Of a DNA stretch of 64,000 nt, positions 27,139-35,646 are shown piece after piece. The stretch's first letter is position 1. The number at the start of each line of letters is the position of its first letter. The DNA is from Marispirochaeta sp964554875 (GTDB taxonomy: Bacteria; Spirochaetota; Spirochaetia; JC444; Marispirochaetaceae), in assembly GCA_964554875.1 (NCBI GenBank), contig CAZKQJ010000018.1, positions 1 through 64,000 on the forward strand. The letters are read 5' to 3'. Position numbers and translations under genes: made by a program. The notes under the pieces were generated by a model that was not told the DNA's origin, did no database searches, and saw only the letters and a list, made by a program, of their open reading frames with translations.

Positions 27139-28092
27139 TTAAATAGTAGATTCACGAACAATTTTTTCACGTTCCCGATAATACGATACTGTCTGCCGCA
27201 CCAGCTCATCGAGGATCTTCGGGTCATGTTTTCCGTGCATGGCAGGGTAAGGATCGCCCCCGGGGCCTAGAGGCTCCGGAGTGAAGAAGCATCCGTCACG
27301 ATTGTAACCAATCAGATACAGCGCCTTGATCACTCTATCCAGATCCATAAACCCGTGTCCAAGGGCACGCCTGTTGGAATCTGCGGCATGCAGATTGACA
27401 AGCATCTCTCCGGCTTCCAGCAATGCCTTCGGGATGTGAACTTCTTCCGTAAACATGTGATACAGATCCCCGTTGATGTGGCCAATCCCGGGGTGAGCCA
27501 CGCGGGCAATATAGTCTTTTGCTTCAGCAATAGTATGTACAGCACTGACCTCGGCGGAGCGGATTGGTTCGATTGCCGCCCGAACACCGCTTCCTGCAAA
27601 ACAATCCGCTACCTTTCTCAGGGTTTCAACGCTGCGTTCGATCTCGGTGTCATCGTAAGCTCTTGATCTTCCCACCGCCGCCGGGACAACAAGCAGGTAG
27701 GTGCCCCCCATACTGTGAGTAAACTCCACTTCCCGTCGAATATAATCGACAGCCGCCTGCCGTTTTATACCGCGATTCGAAGAGAGATCATTATCAGTCG
27801 AGAACATCCCGCATACACCCGACACAGTGAGCCCGTTATCGTCAAGAATTTTCCTGGTGCTTTTCACGTCGTACCCAAGGTCATAACCATAATGATTACC
27901 GTGCAGTTCGATAAACTCGATGCCGTTGGCGGCCAATCGCTGTGCAGTTACACTGAGTAATTCCTGGCCAAAGCCCCAGTTGCTCCAGGAGAGCTTGATA
28001 GGCCTCTTAATTGCCTCCGGTCGGGCGACCCTTAGTTTATTGAAGGCTTCATCAATCTCGTTATTACTTATTTCGTAGTTCTGCAGTTTCAC
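27139..28092 (-). CDS. Sugar phosphate isomerase/epimerase-like TIM-barrel protein
   Basis: Xylose-isomerase-like TIM barrel of 317 residues with metal-ligand positions at AAIEPIRSAEV, HINGDLYHMF and NLHAADSNRRALGHGFMD, as in D-tagatose 3-epimerase and 3-ketoacid/erythrulose-phosphate isomerase relatives. It would interconvert ketoses or ketose phosphates made by the dehydrogenase and kinases around it. The start is GTG at 28092 with AAGGAG six bases before it. In the mycobacterial L-threitol/erythritol route a protein of this fold (LerI) isomerises L-erythrulose 1-phosphate, which is a reasonable but untested guess here. Confidence 0.8.
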   Translation of the reverse strand: MKLQNYEISNNEIDEAFNKLRVARPEAIKRPIKLSWSNWGFGQELLSVTAQRLAANGIEFIELHGNHYGYDLGYDVKSTRKILDDNGLTVSGVCGMFSTDNDLSSNRGIKRQAAVDYIRREVEFTHSMGGTYLLVVPAAVGRSRAYDDTEIERSVETLRKVADCFAGSGVRAAIEPIRSAEVSAVHTIAEAKDYIARVAHPGIGHINGDLYHMFTEEVHIPKALLEAGEMLVNLHAADSNRRALGHGFMDLDRVIKALYLIGYNRDGCFFTPEPLGPGGDPYPAMHGKHDPKILDELVRQTVSYYREREKIVRESTI

Positions 28093-28172
28093 ACGGTACT
28101 CCTTCTCTGTTCAGGCATATGCCGGGCCAGGGTCAAGCATTCTACGCTGACCAGATGCCCCCAGGGCTATTA

Positions 28173-28814
28173 TCAAGAGGCAAGTTCTCTGGCGGTCTCC
28201 GCCATAGTCTTCAGCATGAGGTAACAGCTTGTGGCACCTGCATCCAGCACTCCCCTGGATCGTTCCCCCAGGCGACTCGAGCGGCCAATCTTCGCCACCA
28301 TATCCTCCGTGGACTTCCAGCCTTCCTCGGCTGCAGCGAGCATATCATCCAGGGATTCGTTTAAGCCTTTCCCCGAGTCTACTGCCTTCCGCAGGGCGCT
28401 CGCCGCCGGATCCAGCGTGTCCACCAGGGTCTTATCCCCCGGCTTTGCCTCACCCAGCGAACGGATGGCTTCGTAGGCAGCTTCCAGCATATCAGCAAAA
28501 ACCGCAGCATCGACCTCTTCCTTCTCTTTGCTGGCCTTGGCCATCGCCTTATAGAACTGACCATATAACGGTCCCATTGATCCGCCGATCTCCAGAAGCA
28601 GGGTTCGACCAAGCGTTCTCAGCGCATCACTCATCCCCATACCGTCTTCAAGCCGTGAAGCCGTAAGCTGGAATCCCTTGTCCATATTGATGCCATGGTC
28701 TCCGTCGCCAATCTTTCCGTCGATTTCGCTCAGATACGCGCGGTTCTCGTGTATCGTATCGATCAATCGCTCCACAATGATGCGACCTTTTGAGTTTGCG
28801 AATGATTCTGCCAT
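28173..28814 (-). CDS. dhaL: Dihydroxyacetone kinase-type nucleotide-binding subunit DhaL
   Basis: Helical DhaL domain of about 213 residues. The Mg-nucleotide motif KIGDGDHGINMDKGF carries the three aspartate-type ligands, followed by GGSMGPLYGQFY and later GARSSRLGERSRGVLDAGATS-type residues near the C-terminus. DhaL supplies the phosphoryl donor nucleotide to DhaK. No DhaM phosphocarrier gene is present in the window, so the pair probably uses ATP directly or relies on a remote PTS. The internal ATG at 28814 has GGGAG at good spacing and is preferred over ATG 28826. It follows dhaK closely. Confidence 0.88.
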   Translation of the reverse strand: MAESFANSKGRIIVERLIDTIHENRAYLSEIDGKIGDGDHGINMDKGFQLTASRLEDGMGMSDALRTLGRTLLLEIGGSMGPLYGQFYKAMAKASKEKEEVDAAVFADMLEAAYEAIRSLGEAKPGDKTLVDTLDPAASALRKAVDSGKGLNESLDDMLAAAEEGWKSTEDMVAKIGRSSRLGERSRGVLDAGATSCYLMLKTMAETARELAS

Positions 28815-28829
28815 AATTTCTCCCATACC

Positions 28830-29834
28830 TTAGATTTTTATCTGCTTGATGCCCATGGAATAACAGTCCATATCGATAAGTTCCTTCAGTTCCTCATCCA
28901 GCTTCATCATTGTGAGAGTAACACCCATCATCTCGAGACTCGTGAAGTAATTCCCCACGTAGGGTCTGTAAACGGAGATTTTCTTCTCGCCCAGAAGCTC
29001 CGCGATACGGTTGTAATATATGTAGAGCTCCATTACCGGGGTGGCGCCCAGACCGCTCACGAGGACGACTACCTCGTCTCCGGCACTGAAGGGCAGATCG
29101 GGCAATACAGTCTCCAGGCTTATCTCCGCCATACGATCCGCGTTCTGCAGATCCTGGACCTTGATACCGGGTTCACCATGGTGACCGATTCCCACCTCCA
29201 TCTTGCCGGGTTCGATGGAAAAATTCGGTTTTCCCACTGCGGGAATAACGCAGGGCGTCAGCCCGATTCCTACGCTTCGGGTATTATTAATTGCCTTTTG
29301 AGCCGCGGCGATTACTTCATCCAGGCTGGCGCCCTGTGCGGCCTTTGCACCGCCGATCTTCCACATGAGGACTTCTCCGGCCACTCCACGCCGCTTTCCC
29401 AGTTGATCCTTGGGTGCGCTTGGTACATCGTCGTTGGCGAGAACGGTCTTCACCCGGATACCGTCTTCTTCGGCCTCCTCGGCGGCCATACGTACATTCA
29501 TTACATCCCCGGCATAGTTACCATAGAGCACAGCGACCCCTTTCCCGCTGTCGGCTTCCTTGATGGCGTCGTAGAAAGCTTTCGCGGTGGGTGAACTGAA
29601 TATCTCTCCCACCGCCACAGCGTCTACAAGATTTTTGCCGATGTAGCCGACGAAGGCCGGTTTATGGCCGCTGCCGCCTCCGGTGACAATGCCGACCTTT
29701 CCCTTAATCGGCGCTTTGGTGTATTTCAGTACGCGCGGGTTTGCCGTATTCGCGATGAACTCCGGATGCGCCTTGACGTATCCCTTCAAATAGTCTTCCA
29801 CAACCTGGTCGGGATCATTAATAATTCTTTGCAT
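28830..29834 (-). CDS. dhaK: Dihydroxyacetone (or erythrulose) kinase subunit DhaK
   Basis: 334-residue DhaK. The GGGSGHKPAFVGY loop and the motif GHHGEPG hold the substrate site; H219 is the histidine that in DhaK forms a covalent hemiaminal with the ketone. The residue before it is also histidine (H218), where most relatives have isoleucine or a small hydrophobic residue. With the polyol dehydrogenase at 35647 the substrate could be dihydroxyacetone or the four-carbon ketose erythrulose; erythrulose kinases of this family are known in mycobacteria. The start codon overlaps the stop of the ABC ATPase gene by one base (TAATG). Confidence 0.9.
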   Translation of the reverse strand: MQRIINDPDQVVEDYLKGYVKAHPEFIANTANPRVLKYTKAPIKGKVGIVTGGGSGHKPAFVGYIGKNLVDAVAVGEIFSSPTAKAFYDAIKEADSGKGVAVLYGNYAGDVMNVRMAAEEAEEDGIRVKTVLANDDVPSAPKDQLGKRRGVAGEVLMWKIGGAKAAQGASLDEVIAAAQKAINNTRSVGIGLTPCVIPAVGKPNFSIEPGKMEVGIGHHGEPGIKVQDLQNADRMAEISLETVLPDLPFSAGDEVVVLVSGLGATPVMELYIYYNRIAELLGEKKISVYRPYVGNYFTSLEMMGVTLTMMKLDEELKELIDMDCYSMGIKQIKI

Positions 29835-30970
29835 TATTCCTTATCCTCCAATTTATACGTTGTACTGACACATTCTCCCGTCTCAGTGTCGAAGATATGA
29901 ACACGGTTATTCGGGACATAGAAATTTACCTTCTCTCCGACGGTATAGAACTGATAGGGGCTCACGACCACTGTAAGCACATCCCCATCGATCTGTGCTG
30001 TGACATGGTTTTCTTCTCCCAGGAACTCGAAAACATCAACCACGCCTGCGATAGCAGTCGTATCCGGCGATTTCTCGACGTGAATGTCATGTGGTCTGAT
30101 GCCGAGGGTGTAGTGTTTCCTTCCACGGGCTACAAGGCGGGAGTTCCATTTTGGAGGAACCGTGAACTCCAGTGTTCCTTTATTGGACTTGAGCGTGGAG
30201 GTACCGTTATCTTCGATCAATGTGCACTCAAAGAAATTAATCGCCGGTTCTCCGATGAAGTCCGCGACGAACCTGTTGATGGGATAATCCAGAAGCTCTT
30301 CCCGGGTTCCCACCTGCTGAAGTACGGCGAAATTCATGACCGCAATGCGATCGGCAAGGGAGATAGCCTCCAATTGGTCGTGGGTAACGTAGATAAAGGT
30401 TGTTTTCAGCTCGTCGTGTAGGTGCTTGATCTGCGCCCGAGTCGAGGTCCTCAATGTAACATCGAGATGGGACAGCGGTTCGTCCAGGAGAAAGACCTCC
30501 GGTTCGCGAATAAGTGCACGCGCAAGAGAAACTCTTTGCTGTTGACCGCCGCTCAACTGGGTTGGGCCGCGGTCAAGCAAGTCAGATATCTCAAGCATTG
30601 CAACAACCTGATCAAGCCGTTTCATTTGCTCGATTTCCGGAACCTTTTTTGCCCGCAGCGGAAAGAGGATGTTTTCCCTTACAGTAAGATGTGTGTAAAG
30701 AGCATATGTCTCAAAGGACATGGCGACATTCCGATCCCGCGGCGAAAGCTGGTTGACTTTTCGATTGCCGATGAAAATATCGCCTGATGTGGTTTCTTCG
30801 AGTCCGACGATCATTCTCATCGAGGAACTCTTACCGCAACCCGAAGGGCCCAGCAGGCACATGAATTCACCGTCGCGCACTTCCAGATTGAGGTCCCGCA
30901 CAGCCTTTACTTCTTCATTCTTTTTACTGATATACGTCTTACAGACGTTCTTCAATGTTACAGATGCCAT
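29834..30970 (-). CDS. Polyol ABC transporter ATP-binding protein (second of two)
   Basis: MalK/UgpC-type ATPase, 378 residues: Walker A GPSGCGKSS (41-49), signature LSGGQQQRVSLARAL, Walker B VFLLDEPLSHLD, switch His in YVTHDQLEA, and a C-terminal OB-fold/TOBE regulatory domain (about 240-378). Together with the ATPase at 30986 it probably forms a heterodimer. Two dissimilar ATPases in one carbohydrate ABC operon are typical of the glycerol transporter GlpSTPQV described in Rhizobium, and I infer a similar cargo class here. Confidence 0.9.
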   Translation of the reverse strand: MASVTLKNVCKTYISKKNEEVKAVRDLNLEVRDGEFMCLLGPSGCGKSSSMRMIVGLEETTSGDIFIGNRKVNQLSPRDRNVAMSFETYALYTHLTVRENILFPLRAKKVPEIEQMKRLDQVVAMLEISDLLDRGPTQLSGGQQQRVSLARALIREPEVFLLDEPLSHLDVTLRTSTRAQIKHLHDELKTTFIYVTHDQLEAISLADRIAVMNFAVLQQVGTREELLDYPINRFVADFIGEPAINFFECTLIEDNGTSTLKSNKGTLEFTVPPKWNSRLVARGRKHYTLGIRPHDIHVEKSPDTTAIAGVVDVFEFLGEENHVTAQIDGDVLTVVVSPYQFYTVGEKVNFYVPNNRVHIFDTETGECVSTTYKLEDKE

Positions 30971-30985
30971 TCCTGTACCCTCACT

Positions 30986-32104
30986 CTATACATATATGAG
31001 ATTAGTCGTGGTGCTTTCATCGAAAAGATAGATGTCCTTGGACTCAATCCGAACAGACACCTCCTGGTCGACCTCAAAATGCTCATTTGCCCTGGTTAAT
31101 ACCCGTATCCGGGTCCCATCTACCTCCAGTATCATTATTCCGTAGGTAACAAAGGGATTGTAGGCATAGACCTTTCCGGTGAAAGCGCCTTCAGCTTTCT
31201 TACCTTCCCTGTTTATTAGAACCGCCTGCGGCCGAAAGCCGACACGGACACGTCCGCCCCTGGTCTTCTCCTTCACCAGAGCTGTCTGTTCCGGGTTCAA
31301 AACGAATCTCATTGAGGGCAGCTCATCCGGTATCAACTCCATTTTTCCCTCGTGGGACCGGCCGCTTGTACTTACAAGGTTCACTTCCGGAAATCCCACA
31401 TGTTTGGCGACAAACTCATTCATCGGTTTATGATAGATGACATCAGGCTTGTCGACCTGTTCTATCTGACCGTCCTTTATAACCCCTACACGGTCCCCCA
31501 GCGACAGACCTTCGACATAGTCGTGGGTAACATAGATTGTTGTGGTGTTCAGCTCGCGCTGAATTCGGTTGAGTTCCACCCTCATTCTATGCCGTACCTT
31601 CGCATCGACGTGGGAGAGAGGCTCGTCCAGCAAAAACACCGACGGTCGTCTGACCATGGCCCGACCCAGGGAAACCCGCTGTTTCTGACCTCCGCTCAGC
31701 TCGCCCGGTTTTCGGTCAAGAAGATGACCAATCTCCAGCATCCCTGCGATGCGTTTAACCTCTTTATCAATCTCCTCCTCAGGTTTTCTGTATCTGGGCG
31801 ACCGGAAGGAATTCGCAATGTTCTCGTAAACCGAAAACTGCGGATAGAGCGCGTAGGTCTCGAATGTCATCGATACATTCCGCTCATATGGCGGTGTCAG
31901 GTTTGATAGTTTACCGTCTATATAGAGCCGTCCTTCAGTAGGTTGCAGAATCCCGGCAACCGTCTTCAGCGTCGTGGTTTTCCCCGCGCCGGACGGCCCG
32001 ACGAGTACAAAGAACTCTTCTTCCCGAATCTCCAGGGAGAGGTTCTTTATTCCCACGGTATTGCCGTACATCTTCGTCACATTATCGAACTTTACTGTTC
32101 CCAT
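30986..32104 (-). CDS. Polyol ABC transporter ATP-binding protein (first of two)
   Basis: 372-residue MalK-type ATPase: Walker A GPSGAGKTT (36-44), signature LSGGQKQRVSLGRAM, Walker B VFLLDEPLSHVD, switch His in YVTHDYVEG, C-terminal TOBE-type domain. It differs from the following ATPase throughout the regulatory domain. The 15-base gap to that gene and the 38-base gap to the permease gene place it inside the transporter operon. Confidence 0.9.
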   Translation of the reverse strand: MGTVKFDNVTKMYGNTVGIKNLSLEIREEEFFVLVGPSGAGKTTTLKTVAGILQPTEGRLYIDGKLSNLTPPYERNVSMTFETYALYPQFSVYENIANSFRSPRYRKPEEEIDKEVKRIAGMLEIGHLLDRKPGELSGGQKQRVSLGRAMVRRPSVFLLDEPLSHVDAKVRHRMRVELNRIQRELNTTTIYVTHDYVEGLSLGDRVGVIKDGQIEQVDKPDVIYHKPMNEFVAKHVGFPEVNLVSTSGRSHEGKMELIPDELPSMRFVLNPEQTALVKEKTRGGRVRVGFRPQAVLINREGKKAEGAFTGKVYAYNPFVTYGIMILEVDGTRIRVLTRANEHFEVDQEVSVRIESKDIYLFDESTTTNLIYV

Positions 32105-32142
32105 GTCGTTACTTCCTTTTGTAGTTCTTTGATTTCACGGCC

Positions 32143-33012
32143 CTATTCCTTGACCGCGCCCAGGCTCAATCCGCGAATCAGGTGCTTCTGCGCATAGAGC
32201 GCGAGAGCCAGCGCGGGTATTGCCGCCAATACAATCGCCGCCGCCATATCACCATAGCGTAGGGCATCGGCCGAGATGAACTGCATAGCGCCTACCGTAA
32301 CAGGAGCAGTTCTGCTACCGCCGAGGAGGACTGCGAATACAAAGTTGTTCCAGGCGTAAATAAAAGCCAGCAGACCAGATGCCGCAATCCCGGGACGGAT
32401 CAGAGGTAGTATAACCCTGAAAAAAGTACGTATACGCCCAAAACCGTCCAGCCAGCACGCTTCCTCCAATTCACGGGAAACATCTTCTATATACCCCCGC
32501 AGAATCCAGACAATCATGGGAAGCGTGATCAGCTGGTATACCCAGATAAGGCCTGTGTAGGTATCGAGAAGACCCAGTTTCTGGAAGAAGATGTAAATGG
32601 GAATTATAACCATCAGTTCAGGAGCAAAGCGGAACGAGAGAATAGTAAATGCCAGATCTTCTTTTCCCTTGAAATTGTAACGGGCAATCGCGTATGTCGC
32701 CGGTACTCCAACCAGTACAGAAATTATTACAGCCCCAAAACTGATAATGAGGCTATTCATGAAATTCCTGAGAAAGTCTACGGTCGAACTACCAGTATTT
32801 CCTCCTGTGAGGCCGGAAAACAGGCTCTGAAAGTTCTCCAGCGTCGGCTTGAATAAAAACTGCGGCGGCCAGGTAAGAATTTGTGAAGTCTCCTTGAACG
32901 CCAGAGAGAAAACCCATACTACCGGAAAGAGTGCTATAACGAAGTAGATTATCGTTACCCCATTCAATACATAATCGATGATTTTTTCTTTTCTTGTCGT
33001 GACAGTAGCCAT
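32143..33012 (-). CDS. Polyol ABC transporter permease (MalG type)
   Basis: 289-residue inner-membrane permease with six hydrophobic segments. The cytoplasmic EAA coupling loop is ELEEACWLDGFGRIRTFFRV followed by LPLIRPG, as in MalG/UgpE. The N-terminal MATVTTRKEKIIDY tail is cytoplasmic. The gene lies 19 bases after its MalF-type partner. Confidence 0.92.
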   Translation of the reverse strand: MATVTTRKEKIIDYVLNGVTIIYFVIALFPVVWVFSLAFKETSQILTWPPQFLFKPTLENFQSLFSGLTGGNTGSSTVDFLRNFMNSLIISFGAVIISVLVGVPATYAIARYNFKGKEDLAFTILSFRFAPELMVIIPIYIFFQKLGLLDTYTGLIWVYQLITLPMIVWILRGYIEDVSRELEEACWLDGFGRIRTFFRVILPLIRPGIAASGLLAFIYAWNNFVFAVLLGGSRTAPVTVGAMQFISADALRYGDMAAAIVLAAIPALALALYAQKHLIRGLSLGAVKE

Positions 33013-33031
33013 ATCGAACTCCCCTTTCTTC

Positions 33032-33961
33032 TTAGCTCAACTTCGAGCGCCACTTCATCCAGTGGTTCACAAGAAACTTGCTCACTAGGTAAATAATTAT
33101 CCAGGTCAGAAACATATACGCAGCACCTCGACCAATGTTCAGATAGGTAAACGACTGAGTATATGCTGTCACCTGAAGCGTCATCAGTGCATCCCCGGGA
33201 CCGCCTTTTGTAAGCGCGAAGGGGATATCGAAGATTCTGAAGCTGTCGATCAGGCGGAATATAAGCGCGATCGTAACATAAGGAGTAAGCATGGGAACCG
33301 TCTGGGTTCTAAAAATGAACCACTTGGACGCTCCATCCACCTGCGCCGCCTCAAAAGGGGCCCGTGGAAAAGAACGCAGTCCGGCAAGAACAAGAAGTGC
33401 AATGAATGGCGTAAAAATCCAGACATCAATCAATACAACTGTAAACATCGCATAATCAGCAACCCCCGCCCAGGGAAAATCCTTCAGTCCCTTGTCAAAA
33501 AGGCTCAGAAAGTAATTGAGTACACCAAACTGCGTGCTCATCATGAGCCGCCACATCAGCACCGCTATAACCGGAGCGATCAGCAGGGGCAGAATCAGCA
33601 GGGGCCGAAATATTTTCGTGACCAGGTTGTCCCTATTGAGGAGCAAGCCGATGATTACACCCAGAACCAGCTCGGCCCCAACCGCGAAGAAAACATACGT
33701 TGAGGAAACGCGTATGGCATTCCAAAACTGTTCGCTTTTCATCATCCTGATGTAGTTCTCCAACCCTGCAAACTTCCAGTTCGGTCGCATCAGGTTATAG
33801 TCGGTGAACGACCAGACCACGCCGGTTCCAAAGGGAATGAGAATTCCAATCGTTAAAATCAGCGCCGGCAGAATGATCAAATACGGCTTTAACAGATCGA
33901 GCCGGGTCGGCTTTAGCCGCTCGACTGTTTCCGTATCCTTACTACTCCCAAAAACCGCCAT
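33032..33961 (-). CDS. Polyol ABC transporter permease (MalF type)
   Basis: 309-residue permease with six spans and the coupling loop EAAQVDGASKWFIFRTQTVP. Start chosen at ATG 33961 because AGGAGGT (33974-33968) lies six bases upstream; the frame stays open a further 42 codons but that extension has no ribosome-binding site and overlaps the intergenic space. A 195-base gap holding a long hairpin separates it from the binding-protein gene. Confidence 0.92.
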   Translation of the reverse strand: MAVFGSSKDTETVERLKPTRLDLLKPYLIILPALILTIGILIPFGTGVVWSFTDYNLMRPNWKFAGLENYIRMMKSEQFWNAIRVSSTYVFFAVGAELVLGVIIGLLLNRDNLVTKIFRPLLILPLLIAPVIAVLMWRLMMSTQFGVLNYFLSLFDKGLKDFPWAGVADYAMFTVVLIDVWIFTPFIALLVLAGLRSFPRAPFEAAQVDGASKWFIFRTQTVPMLTPYVTIALIFRLIDSFRIFDIPFALTKGGPGDALMTLQVTAYTQSFTYLNIGRGAAYMFLTWIIIYLVSKFLVNHWMKWRSKLS

Positions 33962-34099
33962 TCCATTACCTCCTAATTGTCGGGTCTTTACGTATCCGCA
34001 TTTCGAATACCATGTTATTCCCGCGCTTAGTTCAAATGGAAACATCGTTACATAAAACCGCAGTAACGCTGTGCCCACTTCAACCAAGGCGGCAGAACC

Positions 34100-34134
34100 T
34101 GTAGCCGGGGTTCGCCGCAGCGAACCCCGCTACA
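34100..34134 (-). terminator. Long hairpin between binding-protein and permease genes of the polyol ABC operon
   Basis: Arms TGTAGCCGGGGTTCGC (34100-34115) and GCGAACCCCGCTACA (34120-34134) pair over 15 bases with a single bulged C and a four-base loop. It lies 23 bases beyond the binding-protein stop codon in the minus-strand transcript. Without a U-tract it is more likely a stabilising or processing structure, or a small repeat element, than a terminator. Confidence 0.65.
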
Positions 34135-34156
34135 AATCCTTCATGCAAGGACTATT

Positions 34157-35521
34157 TTAAAATTCTTCCGCCAATCTTTTAGCCAGATCGTCCAGTACTG
34201 TCTTCGCGTTTCTTCCACCGTAAATTGCATGGAGTGCGGCAGCCCATTCGGTTGTTGTCTCGAAGAACCGGGACTGCGGGGTGAAGTGAATTCCGGTACC
34301 GTCGATAAGATTCTGATACTGCTCCAGATAGCCGTCGAATTTCGCCAGCCGTGCCTGGAAGTCTGCGTTTTCCCAAATCGAGGTACGTACCGGGTTGACA
34401 GTCGCATACTTAACAGCTGCGGTCGTCAGGAACTCTTTTCCGGTGGCCCATTGCAGCCAGTACCAGGCCGGTCCCTTCGCTTTGGAGTTGGCGTTCATAG
34501 CCAGCGCCCATGTCCACATATTGGGAGTCGTTGCCGGGCCGTCGAGTCCGGGGGGATACGGTGCCCATGCGATGTCGCCTGAAGCAGCAGAAGCGCCTTC
34601 CTGGTTTTGGAAGAAACCAAGGATATCTGCGTCATAAATCATAGCTGATCGTTCGGCACCGAGGGACTGACCGACGTCGTACCAGGTATAACTGGTCCAT
34701 TCGGGGGGGCCGACTTCAGAAACCATTTCGATCCACTTTTCAGTAAAGCGCACTGCTACATCGCTGTTCATCTGGGGTTTCATGTTTGCGTCGTAATCCG
34801 ATGCACCGGCGGAATTATAGGCGGTCATGAATCCGGGGTGGATTGTTGCCCAACTTCGAGTACCGCGAACGGCAATAGGGACCATGTCCGTTTTTTCTTT
34901 GATGATTTTGCCGATTTTAATTACATCGTCCAGTGTTTTCGGCAGTTCAAGACCAAGCTCGCTGAAGACACGCTTATTGTACATAAGGTCGTTACCTTCG
35001 AAGCCCCAGGGCAGAGCCCACTGACCTCCATTCCCTACTTCGCTTCCATCAACACCATCCCATCTGAGACCGGCCGCGATACCTTCGATAATATCTTTGA
35101 AATCATAGTCCGGGTTAGTGACGGATGAATTTTTGATGTAGGGCGTGAGGTCTTCCATCCATCCCGGCGGCATGTACTGCCATACCATGTATGCACCCGT
35201 CATAAAAACGTCGTACTCAGATGAACCGGACGACAGCGCAACGGTTAACTTGTTAAAGTACTCCTCTTCAGGAAATATGTCGTATAGAACCTTGATGCCA
35301 GTCTTCGCCTTAAACTTGTCCAGTTCCTTCAGCATACCCTCTGTATAGGGATGCTGATTGAGCAGCAGCTTTACTGTTCGGCCTTCAAACCGTTTCCAGT
35401 CGAAGTCACCAGTAATGTCGGCGGCGCTCATTCCACCGGCAGCCTCCTTTTCGCCACCCGCGAAAGCCGTAAAACTGAAGGCTACGAGCAACATCATTGC
35501 AAATCCCAGAATCCTTCTCAT
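34157..35521 (-). CDS. Polyol/sugar ABC transporter extracellular binding protein
   Basis: 454-residue SBP_bac_1-type protein. Signal peptide 1-21 ends FTAFAGGEKEAAGG. The mature protein has LNQHPYTEGMLKELDKF at the start of lobe 1, the hinge-side EYDVFMTGAYMVWQYMPPGW, and WALPWGFEGNDLMYNKRVF, a common signature in sugar-binding proteins. Aromatic residues are abundant around the presumed cleft, as expected for polyol or sugar stacking. Start at ATG 35521 with AGGAGG seven bases upstream. It is first of the transporter genes after the dehydrogenase. Confidence 0.9.
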   Translation of the reverse strand: MRRILGFAMMLLVAFSFTAFAGGEKEAAGGMSAADITGDFDWKRFEGRTVKLLLNQHPYTEGMLKELDKFKAKTGIKVLYDIFPEEEYFNKLTVALSSGSSEYDVFMTGAYMVWQYMPPGWMEDLTPYIKNSSVTNPDYDFKDIIEGIAAGLRWDGVDGSEVGNGGQWALPWGFEGNDLMYNKRVFSELGLELPKTLDDVIKIGKIIKEKTDMVPIAVRGTRSWATIHPGFMTAYNSAGASDYDANMKPQMNSDVAVRFTEKWIEMVSEVGPPEWTSYTWYDVGQSLGAERSAMIYDADILGFFQNQEGASAASGDIAWAPYPPGLDGPATTPNMWTWALAMNANSKAKGPAWYWLQWATGKEFLTTAAVKYATVNPVRTSIWENADFQARLAKFDGYLEQYQNLIDGTGIHFTPQSRFFETTTEWAAALHAIYGGRNAKTVLDDLAKRLAEEF

Positions 35522-35646
35522 AAGATTCCTCCTTGTATTATGTGGCTTGGCCAAAAACGACCTAGCCTATAATCTCCGGCCCGCCGGCCGCAGATATCCA
35601 CCCTAAACTACTCCAATGCAAACCGGCACCGGAGCCCGTTTCGAAA

